Part shown: one piece after another, positions 8,020 to 17,939 of the stretch
Layout: each line of letters starts with the position of its first letter
Position numbering within the stretch: the stretch's first letter is position 1
Assembly: GCF_027925525.1 (NCBI RefSeq)
Contig: NZ_BSDJ01000009.1
Location: forward strand, 62,001-126,000
DNA: 64,000 bases
Direction of reading: 5' to 3'
DNA from: Paenibacillus tyrphae
GTDB lineage: Bacteria > Bacillota > Bacilli > Paenibacillales > NBRC-103111
The notes under the pieces: generated by a model
Database searches by the model: none
What the model was told of the DNA's origin: nothing
The model's input: only the letters and a program-made list of their open reading frames with translations
Made by a program: the position numbers and the translations under genes

Positions 8020-9396
8020 TTATTTTTTTTCGCCGTCGGCTTTATTCGCTTCTTCCTGCGTTTTTTGCATGCGTTCGGCTACTTTCTCCGGTGCAATTTG
8101 TCCGCCAAGCAGCTCTTGCATCGAAGTTTCAAGCGTCACCTTCACTTTCGGCTGAACCAAAGCGTCGAACGCCGGGAACGCGCCTTTGGACGACCCTTGA
8201 GCGTCGCTGATTTCTTTAACCAGCGGATGCGCGTCATTCGAGCCTTTAACGTTTTTCATGGCCGGAATCCGGTTTGCTTTGTTGAGCTGATCCGCTTGAT
8301 TCTCCACTGTGTAGAAGTTTTTGATGAACGTTTTCACGGCTTTCATTTCATTTTCGTTCAGATGAGCGGAGAAGCCGTAGCCGTTACTCCAGCCTCCGTT
8401 GATGTAGCCGTCGCCTTTGCCGCCAACCTCCGGGAGACGGAAGAAGCCGACATTGTCTTTCACGGTCGATTTTTCTTTGTCAAGCACCGCGGAAGTCGCC
8501 CACGTGCCGTCAAACAGCATGGCCGCCTGGCCTGTGTAGAACTTCGCCTGACCTTCGGCATATTTCAGCCCCAACACGTTAGGATCGATATAGCCTTTTT
8601 CCTTCAGCTCCTTCATCCGCTTGAACGCATCTACAACCGGAGCGTCAGTCCACTTCGTTTTGCCCGATTTGAAGCCTTCCTGCTGCTCGATACCGCCTAA
8701 GCCGACAAACAAGCTGTTGCCGAGCATGTTGATAGCCCAAGCGCTTTCCGGCCCGCCTCCCAGCGCGATCGGCGTAATCTTTTTCGCTTTCAAAGCTTCG
8801 CAGACTTTAAGGAACTCTTCCCAGTTTTTCGGAACCTGTACGCCGGCGTCCTGGAACATTTTCTTGTTGTAGTAGAACCCTTCCACGTAACCGGATTCCG
8901 GCAGACCGTAAATTTTGCCGTCTACCGTAAATTCGCTGAGGTTGTAGAATTGGTCCGACAAGCCAAGCTCCTTTAGAATATCGTTCAACGGGAGCAAATG
9001 GCCTGCTTTGGCATAGTTTTGGGTATCCGCACCGCCGAATAAGTTGAAAATGTGCGGCGGCTTGCCGGAGGACATTTCCGCTTTCAGCTTCACATCGCGG
9101 TTGACGGTATCTTCTACGCCATCGAGGTTCAGCTTAAGTCCCGGAACGTCCTGCTCCGTTTTCGCCGTCACCTTTTGCAGCAGCTCCAGCGTCGATTTCG
9201 CAGTCTCCCGGACGTTGATGTGGCGCACCGTCATTTGGAACGAGCCGGCTTTCGCTTCCGTACCGGCAGCCGACTTGCCAGCCTCCGCTCCTTTATCTTT
9301 GTCGTTATTCGCAGCCGGCGCAGAGCTGCCGCAGCCTGCCAGTACGGTGGTCAGCAAGAGCGCTGCGCTTGCGGAACAAAGTACACTTTTCTTCAT
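8020..9396 (-). CDS. Extracellular sugar-binding lipoprotein of an ABC importer
   Basis: The 458-residue protein has a lipoprotein signal peptide ending in the lipobox 'LAGC', followed by a Ser/Ala/Lys-rich spacer. Its fold is that of family 1 solute-binding proteins: 'YGLPESGYVEGFYYNKKMFQDAG', 'WEEFLKVCEALK', and 'AAMLFDGTWATSAV'. Such proteins capture oligosaccharides at the membrane surface and hand them to the two permeases encoded downstream. It is first in the operon, with AGGGGGA upstream of the ATG. Confidence 0.93.
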   Translation of the reverse strand: MKKSVLCSASAALLLTTVLAGCGSSAPAANNDKDKGAEAGKSAAGTEAKAGSFQMTVRHINVRETAKSTLELLQKVTAKTEQDVPGLKLNLDGVEDTVNRDVKLKAEMSSGKPPHIFNLFGGADTQNYAKAGHLLPLNDILKELGLSDQFYNLSEFTVDGKIYGLPESGYVEGFYYNKKMFQDAGVQVPKNWEEFLKVCEALKAKKITPIALGGGPESAWAINMLGNSLFVGLGGIEQQEGFKSGKTKWTDAPVVDAFKRMKELKEKGYIDPNVLGLKYAEGQAKFYTGQAAMLFDGTWATSAVLDKEKSTVKDNVGFFRLPEVGGKGDGYINGGWSNGYGFSAHLNENEMKAVKTFIKNFYTVENQADQLNKANRIPAMKNVKGSNDAHPLVKEISDAQGSSKGAFPAFDALVQPKVKVTLETSMQELLGGQIAPEKVAERMQKTQEEANKADGEKK

Positions 9397-9448
9397 CTGG
9401 GAATCCCCCTATTTCCATATTTGCATCGGTGACCTTCACCTTGCTTTT

Positions 9449-9476
9449 ATTATAAAATCGCGCCATGACGCGTCAC
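9449..9476 (-). promoter_or_regulatory. Predicted promoter and operator of the sugar importer operon
   Basis: On the minus strand GTGACG (9471-9476) and a perfect TATAAT (9449-9454) are spaced 16 bases apart. The perfect 10-bp palindrome TGACGCGTCA at 9466-9475 covers the -35 box and part of the spacer, as a repressor site would. No regulator gene lies nearby. Confidence 0.6.
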
Positions 9477-9592
9477 AGGTATACATTTCAACTTTGGTGG
9501 GATAAAATTATCTACTTAATTACCATTTTTAATAGTCTCTTCCTGACATGAAAAGGGACAGCCCACAAGCTGCCCGATAATCGGAATGGATA

Positions 9593-9601
9593 TGGTATAC
9601 T
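9593..9601 (+). promoter_or_regulatory. Extended -10 promoter element of the cysteine-cluster gene
   Basis: TGGTATACT matches an extended -10 element (TGn followed by TATACT) about 55 bases before the start codon. No convincing -35 box is present. Confidence 0.4.
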
Positions 9602-9656
9602 AAGAGGATGAGTCGTAGAGCGCGCTTGAAGCGCGAGAGAATAGGAGGTAAGACCT

Positions 9657-9908
9657 ATGGAGTGCCGGATCGGATGTGCCGCTTGCTGCATCGTCATCTC
9701 GATTTCTTCCCCAATTCCGGGCATGCCGAAAGGCAAGCCTGCCGGGGTTCGCTGCATCCAGCTTACGGCGGATAACCGCTGTGGATTGTTCGGGAGCCCG
9801 GAACGCCCGGCCGTATGCGGCAGCCTGCGTGCCTCGGAGGAAATGTGCGGCCATTCGAACGAAGAGGCCTTTGCGTATTTGGAAGCTCTGGAGCGGGCGA
9901 CAAGCTGA
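9657..9908 (+). CDS. YkgJ-type cysteine cluster protein (putative metal-binding)
   Basis: The 83-residue protein has the YkgJ/UPF0153 pattern: 'CRIGCAACC' at residues 3-11 and later cysteines in 'NRCGLFGSPERPAVC' and 'EEMCGHS'. The family is thought to bind zinc or an iron-sulfur cluster; its function is unknown. AGGAGGTAAGACCT places the start at this ATG. Overlapping frames on both strands are shadows that lack ribosome-binding sites. Confidence 0.8.
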   Translation: MECRIGCAACCIVISISSPIPGMPKGKPAGVRCIQLTADNRCGLFGSPERPAVCGSLRASEEMCGHSNEEAFAYLEALERATS

Positions 9909-9955
9909 GGCTGGGACGGCCTGCCGGGCTGGGTTCGCAATTTCAAATAAAAAAG

Positions 9956-10003
9956 AAAACCCGAAGCAAAAGCCGCTTACAAGCAGCTCTCGCCTCGGGT
10001 TTT
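9956..10003. terminator. Bidirectional terminator between the cysteine-cluster gene and pdhD
   Basis: The 9-bp arms AAAACCCGA (9956-9964) and TCGGGTTTT (9995-10003) flank a 30-base loop region. The A and T runs serve transcripts in both directions. It ends the pdh operon on the minus strand. Confidence 0.7.
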
Positions 10004-10015
10004 GCGTATACGGAT

Positions 10016-11434
10016 TTATTTTTTTGCCAGTTGGTGAATCGGATGGCCGAGCGCGCCTTCGGCGGCGTCCATCGTGATTTCGCCAAGCGTCGGATGCGCA
10101 TGAATCGTCATCGCAATGTCTTCCAGCGTAGCGCCCATCTCGATGCCGAGCGTCAGCTCTGCAATCAGGTTGGAAGCTTCCGCGCCGACCACCTGTGCCC
10201 CGACCAAAAGGCCGGTGTCTTTGTCGCCGACCAGCTTCACAAAGCCGTCCGTGACGTTCATCGATTGCGCGCGGCCGTTCGCCCCGTAAGGGAACTTGCC
10301 GGTGAACACGTTGATGCCTTTGGCTTTCGCCTCAGTCTCGCTGAGGCCTACGCCGGCGATTTCCGGATCGGAGAAGACGACGGCCGGAATGACTTTGTAG
10401 TCCACGACGCTCGGCAGTCCGGCAATGGATTCTGCCGCCACTTTCGCCTCATACGAAGCTTTGTGAGCGAGCGCCATACCCGGTACGATGTCGCCAATCG
10501 CGTAAATATGCGGAACGTTCGTCTGGCATTTTTCGTTGACTGGGATCAAGCCGCGTTCGCCGACCTGTACGCCTGCAAGCTCCAGCGACAAGTCGCCGTC
10601 GGTATTCGGACGGCGGCCGACGGTAACCAGCACGTAGTCCGCGGTGATTTTATGTTCTTCGCCTTTGACGGTATAGGTTACCGTTACGTCCTTGTCCGTT
10701 TGCTCGCAGCCCTGAGCCATCGCCTCGGTGACGACTTCGACGCCGAGCTTTTTCAGGTTGCGCGCTACCGGCTGTGACAGTTCTTTTTCGAAGCCCGGCA
10801 GGATGGAGTCGGAGCCTTCCAGCACCGTCACTTTTGCGCCGAACTTGGCATACGTTTGTCCCAGCTCGATACCGATGTAGCCGCCGCCGATGACGACAAG
10901 GCTCTTCGGCAGTTCACTAAGCGACAGCGCTTCGGTCGACGACAGGATGCGTCCGCCGTACGGGAACGCCTTCAGCTCGATCGGACGGGAGCCGGTCGCA
11001 ATAATGCAGTGGTTGAAACGATAGCGTGCCGTTTCGTTATCGTTGAAGACGCGCGCTTCATGCTCGTTGATGAACAGCGCCTCGCCGTTAAAGATTTGCA
11101 GCTTGTTCCCTTTCAGCAGCATTCCTACGCCGCCGCTTTGCTTCTTGACGATGCCGTCTTTCCATTCCTGGATCTTCGTCCAATCGACAGTCACATTCTC
11201 CGCCGAAATTCCGATCGACGTGGCATGCTTGATCACTTCGTAATGATGCGCCGCGGAAATCAGTGCCTTGGACGGAATGCAGCCACGGTTCAGACACACG
11301 CCGCCAAGCTCGGATTTGTCCACGATCAGCACGCTTTTGCCAAGCTGAGCTGCGCGGATGCCCGCTACATAACCGCCGGGGCCGGCCCCGATGACCAGAA
11401 CGTCAATTTCAATCGATGCGTCTCCTACTACCAT
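10016..11434 (-). CDS. pdhD: Dihydrolipoyl dehydrogenase, E3 of pyruvate dehydrogenase
   Basis: This flavoenzyme reoxidises dihydrolipoamide on E2 with NAD+. The N-terminal FAD-binding motif is 'VIGAGPGGYVAGIRAAQLG'. The redox-active disulfide is in 'GGVCLNRGCIPSKAL'. The NAD-binding 'VIGGGYIGIELG' lies near residue 180. The dimer-interface motif 'HAHPTLGE' near the C-terminus carries the catalytic His-Glu pair. At 472 residues it has the usual length. It is last in the pdhABCD operon, six bases after pdhC, with GGAGGTG ahead of the ATG. Confidence 0.97.
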   Translation of the reverse strand: MVVGDASIEIDVLVIGAGPGGYVAGIRAAQLGKSVLIVDKSELGGVCLNRGCIPSKALISAAHHYEVIKHATSIGISAENVTVDWTKIQEWKDGIVKKQSGGVGMLLKGNKLQIFNGEALFINEHEARVFNDNETARYRFNHCIIATGSRPIELKAFPYGGRILSSTEALSLSELPKSLVVIGGGYIGIELGQTYAKFGAKVTVLEGSDSILPGFEKELSQPVARNLKKLGVEVVTEAMAQGCEQTDKDVTVTYTVKGEEHKITADYVLVTVGRRPNTDGDLSLELAGVQVGERGLIPVNEKCQTNVPHIYAIGDIVPGMALAHKASYEAKVAAESIAGLPSVVDYKVIPAVVFSDPEIAGVGLSETEAKAKGINVFTGKFPYGANGRAQSMNVTDGFVKLVGDKDTGLLVGAQVVGAEASNLIAELTLGIEMGATLEDIAMTIHAHPTLGEITMDAAEGALGHPIHQLAKK

Positions 11435-11440
11435 CTTGGA

Positions 11441-12784
11441 TTACACCTCCATGACAAGCAGTTCCGGATCGGCCAGCAGCTGCTTGATATAGTTCATAAA
11501 GTTTTGAGCCGTAGCGCCGTCGATAATGCGGTGGTCGAAGCTGAGCGACAGCGCCATGACCGGAGCGATGACGATTTCGCCGTTTTTGACAACCGGCTTC
11601 TCGCTGATACGGCCCGTACCGAGGATCGCCACTTCAGGGAAGTTGATGATCGGCGTAAAGAACATGCCGCCGGCGGAGCCGATATTCGTAATCGTGATTG
11701 TGGAGCCTTTCAGCTCGCTCGGACCGAGCTTGCCTTCGCGGCCGCGTACTGCAAGATCCTTGATCGCGCCGGCAATGGTCCAAATATTTTTGCGGTCCGC
11801 GTCCTGGATGACCGGTACGATCAAACCGTTGTCCGTATCCGTCGCGATGCCGACATGGTAGTACTTTTTGTAGACGATTTCCTGCTTCTCTTCGTCGATC
11901 ATGGCGTTCATCGCCGGGAATTGACGGGAGGCCGCCACCAATGCCTTCACGATGAAAGGCAGGTAGGTCAACTTAACGCCTTTCTTCTCGGCGACCGGCT
12001 TCGCTTTTTCGCGCAGCGCGACGAGACGGGTCACGTCGACTTCGTCCATCAGGGTCACGTGCGGAGCGGTATAAGCGCTCTTGACCATCGCATTCGCGAT
12101 CGCCTTGCGGATGCCTTTCAACGGCACGCGTTCTTCCTCGCGGTCGCCGCTGACCGGCGCTGCTGCCGAAGACGCTGCCGCGCTTGCTGCCGGGGCCGCT
12201 GCCGCCGGTGCTTCAGCCGCTTTCGGAGCGCCGCCAGGCGTGAAGCCAAGGACGTCCTCGCGCGTCACGCGTCCGTTTTTGCCTGTCGCGGTAACTTCCG
12301 CGATGTTGACGCCCTTCTCGCGCGCCAGCTTGCGCACGCTTGGCGTCGCAAGCACTTCGCGCTCGGCGCCTGCCGCTTGGGCTCCGCCGGCCATCGGCGT
12401 ATCCAGCTTCGAGGCGTTCACGTTCGCCGCTACGGCGCCGCCAACCGCGCACTCTGCGCCGCCTTGCGCAGCCGGAGCTTCCGCTGCCGCCGGAGCAGCG
12501 CTCGGCGCTTCGCCGTGGCCATGGGCCTGCTGCGGCACCTCGCCGGTCACTTCGATGACGGCGATCACGTCGCCGATCGTACATACCGTACCTTCGGAGA
12601 CCTTGAGCTCGATGATTTTCCCTTCTACCGGAGAAGGTACTTCCACCGTTGATTTATCGTTTTGAACGTCCATCAGGATCGTTTCGTCATTTACCGTATC
12701 GCCGGGTTTTACGTGCCATTTCACGATCTCGCCTTCGTGGATGCCCTCGCCCAGCTCGGGAAAGCGGTATTCAAAGTTTGCCAT
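11441..12784 (-). CDS. pdhC: Dihydrolipoamide acetyltransferase, E2 of pyruvate dehydrogenase
   Basis: The core subunit transfers acetyl groups to CoA. An N-terminal lipoyl domain carries the lipoylated lysine in '[11 protein letters not shown]' (Lys44). An Ala/Pro-rich flexible linker follows. The peripheral-subunit-binding domain is at about residues 143-180 ([13 protein letters not shown]). A second Ala-rich linker leads to the catalytic domain, with the active-site '[10 protein letters not shown]' near residue 415. One lipoyl domain and 447 residues are usual for Gram-positive bacteria. Lys44 must be lipoylated; the LipL gene lies about 3 kb away. Confidence 0.97.
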   Translation of the reverse strand: MANFEYRFPELGEGIHEGEIVKWHVKPGDTVNDETILMDVQNDKSTVEVPSPVEGKIIELKVSEGTVCTIGDVIAVIEVTGEVPQQAHGHGEAPSAAPAAAEAPAAQGGAECAVGGAVAANVNASKLDTPMAGGAQAAGAEREVLATPSVRKLAREKGVNIAEVTATGKNGRVTREDVLGFTPGGAPKAAEAPAAAAPAASAAASSAAAPVSGDREEERVPLKGIRKAIANAMVKSAYTAPHVTLMDEVDVTRLVALREKAKPVAEKKGVKLTYLPFIVKALVAASRQFPAMNAMIDEEKQEIVYKKYYHVGIATDTDNGLIVPVIQDADRKNIWTIAGAIKDLAVRGREGKLGPSELKGSTITITNIGSAGGMFFTPIINFPEVAILGTGRISEKPVVKNGEIVIAPVMALSLSFDHRIIDGATAQNFMNYIKQLLADPELLVMEV

Positions 12785-12818
12785 CGGTCGCTCACCGTCC
12801 TTGCGTCTTAGTAAAATA

Positions 12819-13799
12819 TTAGAAATCCAGTACTTGATTCAGGCCTTTGACGATACGGGCCGGATTCGGAAGCCATTGATCTTCGACTTGTGCAAAAGGA
12901 TAAACCGTATCCGGAGGCGCTACGCGCAGCACTGGCGCTTCGAGATGCAGAATCGCTTTCTCGTTGATTTGCGCGATGACTTCCGCAGCGATACCTGCGG
13001 TTTTTTGCGCTTCCTGCACAACGATCGCACGATTCGTTTTCTTGATCGATTCGACGATGGTGTCGATGTCCAGCGGCATCAGCGTGCGCAGGTCGATCAC
13101 TTCGACTTTCGCGCCGCGCGTTTTCTCGATCTCCTCGGCCGCTTTGAGCGAAGTGTGCACCATGGCGCCGTAAGTAATGATCGTGACGTCCGAGCCTTCG
13201 CGAACAACATTTGCCTTGCCGATCGGTACCGTATATTCGCCTTCCGGCACTTCCGCGCGGAACGAACGGTACAAGTTCAGATGCTCCATGAAGAACACGG
13301 GATCGTTGTCGCGGATTGCCGAAATGAGCAGCCCTTTCGCATCGTAAGGGTTGGACGGCACAACAACTTTAATACCCGGTGTTTGGACCATCAGCCCTTC
13401 CAGCGGGTCGGTGTGCAGCTCCGCCGCTTTAACGCCGCCGCCAAAAGGCGTACGGATCGTAATCGGCGCGTTGTAACGGCCGCCGGAACGATAACGCATG
13501 CGCGCCGCTTGAACGGCGATTTGATCGAACGCTTCAAAAATAAAGCCGACAAACTGGATTTCCATGATCGGACGGAAGCCTTGAATGGCCATCCCGACCG
13601 CCATCCCGCCGATTGCGGATTCCGCAAGCGGCGTATCGAATACGCGGTTTTCCCCGAATTCGGCCTGCAGCCCTTCCGTTGCGCGGAATACGCCGCCGAC
13701 CTTACCTACGTCTTCCCCGAATACGACCACGTTCGGATCACGCTGGAGCTCGACTCGCATCGCGTCCTTGATCGCTTGAATCATTGTCATTTGAGCCAT
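12819..13799 (-). CDS. pdhB: Pyruvate dehydrogenase E1 component, beta subunit
   Basis: The 326-residue protein forms the alpha2beta2 E1 with PdhA. The start '[18 protein letters not shown]', then '[19 protein letters not shown]' and the segment '[19 protein letters not shown]', are highly characteristic of branched-chain/pyruvate E1 beta subunits. GGGGAGG precedes the ATG. It lies 20 bases downstream of pdhA and 34 upstream of pdhC. Confidence 0.97.
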   Translation of the reverse strand: MAQMTMIQAIKDAMRVELQRDPNVVVFGEDVGKVGGVFRATEGLQAEFGENRVFDTPLAESAIGGMAVGMAIQGFRPIMEIQFVGFIFEAFDQIAVQAARMRYRSGGRYNAPITIRTPFGGGVKAAELHTDPLEGLMVQTPGIKVVVPSNPYDAKGLLISAIRDNDPVFFMEHLNLYRSFRAEVPEGEYTVPIGKANVVREGSDVTIITYGAMVHTSLKAAEEIEKTRGAKVEVIDLRTLMPLDIDTIVESIKKTNRAIVVQEAQKTAGIAAEVIAQINEKAILHLEAPVLRVAPPDTVYPFAQVEDQWLPNPARIVKGLNQVLDF

Positions 13800-13819
13800 G
13801 GCTGAAAGTTCCTCCCCTT

Positions 13820-14947
<1,128 letters not shown>

Positions 14948-14957
14948 TTATAGTATT

Positions 14958-14987
14958 ATTATAAACCTGTTTTAGTGAATTGCACAA
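14958..14987 (-). promoter_or_regulatory. Predicted sigma-A promoter of the pdhABCD operon
   Basis: On the minus strand TTGTGC (14982-14987) and a perfect TATAAT (14958-14963) are separated by 18 bases. The start site would be about 55 bases before pdhA. The remaining AT-rich gap to the divergent esterase gene shows another TATAAT-like box on the plus strand near 15081 but no clear -35. Confidence 0.65.
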
Positions 14988-15106
14988 GAACATACTTGTA
15001 AAATATGATTTCTTTTCGATTCGACGTATATAACAGTTTATAAAAAATAATAATACAGATTAATAAAATCCATAAAACTATTATAATACACTGTGAGGTT
15101 TGTCAC

Positions 15107-15835
15107 ATGGACGACAGCTTATACTACAAGCGTACTATCGTAAAAGAAACCGTATTTTCACACGCGCTCGGGCAAGAAAGATCGCTGCGCGTTTATCTTC
15201 CGCCAGGCTACAACGAACTGTTGTCGTATCCTGTCATCTATTGCCAGGACGGCGAAGATTTTTTTAATTTCGGCCGCATCGCCACGACGATGAACCGGCT
15301 TATTTTCGATGACAATGTGGAGCCCGCCATCATCGTCGGCGTAGACGTGGACAAAACGGTCCGCACTTCCGAGTACGCGCCCGAAGGAGAGCGTTTTGGC
15401 GCTTACTGCGCGTTTTTTGCCGAGGAGCTGATTCCGTTTATAGAAGATCATTACCCGGTTCGCGCGGATTTGAACGAACGGATCTTGGCCGGGGATTCAC
15501 TCGGAGGCACCGTATCGCTGCATCTTGCCTTAGATTATCGTAGCCTTTTTTGCCAAGTTATATCCTTGTCCGGCGCATTTTTACAAACGACGCAAGAGCG
15601 GATCGAAGCCGAGGACGACTTGTCGTGGCTGAAGCTGTCCATGGTCATCGGGCTCGACGAAACGGAAGTGACGACGGAGCGCGGCACGTTCGATTTTGTC
15701 GACGCGAACCGCAAAACAAAACAGCTCCTCGTCACGAGAAGCTGTTCGCTACATTATGAAGAAAAGCCGGGAAAACACATTTGGGGCTTTTGGCAAAATG
15801 AACTGCCGGGCATGCTGAAGCGATTTTTGACCTGA
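15107..15835 (+). CDS. Putative esterase of the alpha/beta hydrolase superfamily (esterase D/enterochelin esterase-like)
   Basis: The 242-residue cytoplasmic protein matches the putative esterase family. It has an N-terminal beta-rich part 'ERSLRVYLPPGY', then 'PVIYCQDGEDFF'. The nucleophile elbow is 'LAGDSLGGTVSLH', with the serine near residue 131. A likely catalytic histidine is in 'PGKHIWGFW' near residue 224, and an acid residue is plausible in 'GLDETEV'. No signal peptide is present. A GAGG core eight bases ahead supports this ATG. The substrate is unknown. It is divergent from pdhA and convergent with lipL. Confidence 0.85.
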   Translation: MDDSLYYKRTIVKETVFSHALGQERSLRVYLPPGYNELLSYPVIYCQDGEDFFNFGRIATTMNRLIFDDNVEPAIIVGVDVDKTVRTSEYAPEGERFGAYCAFFAEELIPFIEDHYPVRADLNERILAGDSLGGTVSLHLALDYRSLFCQVISLSGAFLQTTQERIEAEDDLSWLKLSMVIGLDETEVTTERGTFDFVDANRKTKQLLVTRSCSLHYEEKPGKHIWGFWQNELPGMLKRFLT

Positions 15836-15852
15836 ATCCGTTACAGGGCCTC

Positions 15853-16728
15853 TTATTCGCCGTCGGATTCCTTCCCGCGAATGCCGTAGCGCTCGCGGAG
15901 CAGGGCCGCCATTTCTCTCACCTGAGAGGCTTCCGGGACCCACAGTCCCGCTGCCGCCCGTTCCAGCCCTTCGGGGGTTTGCCGCTCGCGCACGACCCGC
16001 TTCACCGCCTCCATGAACTTGAGCGTCGCCCCCTCGCCCAGATCGGTCAGCTCTTCCAAGCTGGCCATACTGTCGGCCGTCACTCGCGGAAAATCGATAT
16101 CCTGCGCGCCGGCGGAAGCCCGCTCGTAAAACTCCCGCGCTTGCCGCGCCTTCTCCACCCCGGCCCCCTCGGCAATCACGAACGCCTGCACGACGTACGC
16201 ATGGGCCTGCCGCCGCTGGGCGATGCCGCAAAATTTGCGTCCGCCGATGCTCAGATCGTAATCTCCGGGACAGTAGGCCCCTTCAATTTCCCCTTTGCGC
16301 ACTTCGCATCCGGTCGCTTGAAGCGACAGCCGGATAAGCTCGAACATCCGTTCGAAGTCGTCGCGGAAGTCGATTTCTCCGGCCCGGCGCTTCGGCATGA
16401 TCAGCGACACATTGACGACGCCCAGATCAAGCGGCACCGCCGCGCCGCCCGAATTGCGGACGGCGACATTGTAGCCTTGCGCCTCCAAGTACCGTGCCGC
16501 TTCCGCCGCGCCGGGTAGCCGGCTGTCCCGCAACCCCATGACGAACGCGCGCGGGTGACGCCACAGATGGCACAGCGGCGCCCCGCCTTCGCCCACGTGC
16601 TTGCACAGCAGCTCCTCCAGCGCAAACGGATACAGCACGTCCTGCTCCGTTACGTCTTGCGAACGGTCCAACAGCAGCAGATCCGAAAGCCCGTTCTTCT
16701 TCGGCTGCGTCATCTCTTGCTTGTCCAT
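15853..16728 (-). CDS. lipL: Octanoyl-[GcvH]:protein N-octanoyltransferase
   Basis: This belongs to the biotin/lipoate protein ligase fold, LipL type. LipL moves the octanoyl group from GcvH to the E2 subunits of dehydrogenase complexes. The typical 'RNSGGAAVPLDLGVVNVSL' motif is near residue 95. The probable acyl-carrying cysteine is in 'AYCPGDYDLS' (near residue 150). The lysine motif is 'IGGRKFCGIAQRR'. At 291 residues it has LipL length. Proximity to pdhABCD fits a role in lipoylating PdhC. A ribosome site AAAGGAG stands 15 bases upstream; ATG codon 6 is an alternative start. Confidence 0.9.
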   Translation of the reverse strand: MDKQEMTQPKKNGLSDLLLLDRSQDVTEQDVLYPFALEELLCKHVGEGGAPLCHLWRHPRAFVMGLRDSRLPGAAEAARYLEAQGYNVAVRNSGGAAVPLDLGVVNVSLIMPKRRAGEIDFRDDFERMFELIRLSLQATGCEVRKGEIEGAYCPGDYDLSIGGRKFCGIAQRRQAHAYVVQAFVIAEGAGVEKARQAREFYERASAGAQDIDFPRVTADSMASLEELTDLGEGATLKFMEAVKRVVRERQTPEGLERAAAGLWVPEASQVREMAALLRERYGIRGKESDGE

Positions 16729-16869
16729 AGCGGCTAATCCGCTCCTTTCCCGATTCCGCTTCGCGGGCTCGTCTAAGCTACCCCCATTCTAAAAGGGTCC
16801 GGCGACCGTTGCAAGTACCCCGGATTTCACTGCCGCCGGAAAACGATCCGTGCTACAATGGAAAAAACT

Positions 16870-16896
16870 TGTCACAAACCTGCCCGCCGTCTCGTC
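16870..16896 (+). promoter_or_regulatory. Predicted ECF41-type promoter (autoregulation of the sigma gene)
   Basis: TGTCACA (16870-16876) is followed after exactly 16 bases by CGTC (16893-16896), 68 bases before the sigma-factor start codon. To my knowledge, TGTCACA-N15/16-CGTC is the promoter recognised by ECF41 sigma factors, and the downstream gene encodes one. Only this copy in the window has the spacing. Confidence 0.7.
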
Positions 16897-16964
16897 TTAT
16901 TTTCTTATGAGAGAACCGCGCCGAAACCGGCAGTTCGATTTTTACCGCAAAGGAGAATCCGCCA

Positions 16965-17849
16965 ATGACGCAGCTTCCGTTGGAAGACTGGTATACCGAG
17001 TATAAGCCGCTGTTGTTTTCAATCGCATACCGGATGCTGGGGTCGGTATCCGAAGCGGAGGATATTATCCACGATTTGTTTCTAGCCGTATCCCGCACGG
17101 ACCCGGGCACGATTCAGAACCCGAAGGCGTATTTGTGCAAATCCGTTACCCGCCGATGCATCGATCAGCTCAAATCCGCCCGCTCCCGCAGGGAAGTGTA
17201 TGTCGGCCCGTGGCTTCCCGAGCCGCTGCAAACTTCGGACAAGGAAGACCCGCTGCTGCAGGCGGCTCGAAACGACGACATTTCCTTTGCCTTCCTGCTG
17301 CTGCTGGAGCAGTTGAACCCGGTCGAACGGGCGATATTCGTCCTGCGCGAAGCGTTCGATTACGATTATAAAGAAATCGCCGACATGCTGGACAAAAGCG
17401 AAGCCGCCTGCCGGAAAACCTACAGCCGTTTGAAGCAAAAACTGCATGCTGCAGAGGCCCGCCCCCCGCAGCCCGGCCTCCCGGAATCGGAATCGCTCGT
17501 CCGCAGCTTTTTGAAGGCGGTCAGCACGGGAGACGTGCTTCAGTTCGTCCACCTGCTGACGAAGGATGCTGTCCTGTACTCCGATGGCGGAGGCAAGGTG
17601 CGCGCGGCGCTCCGGCCGATTCTCGGCGCAGACCGGATCGCTGCCTTCCTGCTCGGCATAGCGTCCAAAGGCACCGCCCTGACGCGGAGCGTCCCCGTTT
17701 CGTTCAATAACGGAGCCGGGCTGCTGGTTGACGGTTCCCGCTCCCGCATCGCCATCTTGTTCGAATTCGAAGGCACGAGGATCCGGACGATGTATTTTGT
17801 GAACAATCCGGAAAAGCTGAGCCATCTGCCGGAACCCTCGGAGCTTTAA
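16965..17849 (+). CDS. ECF41-family sigma factor with fused C-terminal SnoaL-like domain
   Basis: The 294-residue protein has sigma region 2 (YRMLGSVSEAEDIIHDLFLA, residues 22-41) and region 4 (EQLNPVERAIFVLREAFDY, then KEIADMLDKSEAACRKTYSRLKQ). The linker carries 'YVGPWLPEPL', the signature of the ECF41 group. The C-terminal about 110 residues are an NTF2/SnoaL-like domain, which in this group regulates sigma activity in place of an anti-sigma factor. AAAGGAG precedes the ATG. ECF41 genes usually neighbour a carboxymuconolactone decarboxylase, oxidoreductase or epimerase gene, and none is adjacent here. Confidence 0.92.
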   Translation: MTQLPLEDWYTEYKPLLFSIAYRMLGSVSEAEDIIHDLFLAVSRTDPGTIQNPKAYLCKSVTRRCIDQLKSARSRREVYVGPWLPEPLQTSDKEDPLLQAARNDDISFAFLLLLEQLNPVERAIFVLREAFDYDYKEIADMLDKSEAACRKTYSRLKQKLHAAEARPPQPGLPESESLVRSFLKAVSTGDVLQFVHLLTKDAVLYSDGGGKVRAALRPILGADRIAAFLLGIASKGTALTRSVPVSFNNGAGLLVDGSRSRIAILFEFEGTRIRTMYFVNNPEKLSHLPEPSEL

Positions 17850-17874
17850 ATCCCTGCCTCAGCTGCAAAAAAGC

Positions 17875-17918
17875 AAAAAACTCGATTTCCCCTGGACTGC
17901 GGGAAGCCGAGTTTTTTT
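17875..17918. terminator. Bidirectional terminator between the sigma gene and the GDYXXLXY gene
   Basis: The arms at 17876-17884 and 17908-17916 pair (AAAAACTCG with CGAGTTTTT), extended inward by further pairs. A T-run to 17918 serves the plus strand and the A-run serves the minus strand. The flanking genes converge. Confidence 0.8.
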
Positions 17919-17939
17919 ATATCTTTCATCGCCGCGGCG

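Noticed and set aside
9512..9946. A 144-codon minus-strand frame opposite the cysteine-cluster gene
   Set aside because: The plus-strand frame has the CxxxCxxCC pattern and AGGAGG; the minus frame has no supporting signal.
10856..12652. A 598-codon plus-strand frame opposite pdhC and pdhD
   Set aside because: It spans two well-identified genes on the other strand and has the low-complexity Arg/Asp composition of an antisense shadow.
15101..15107. TGTCACA before the esterase gene as an ECF41 promoter
   Set aside because: No CGTC follows at 15 or 16 bases, and the element overlaps the start codon.
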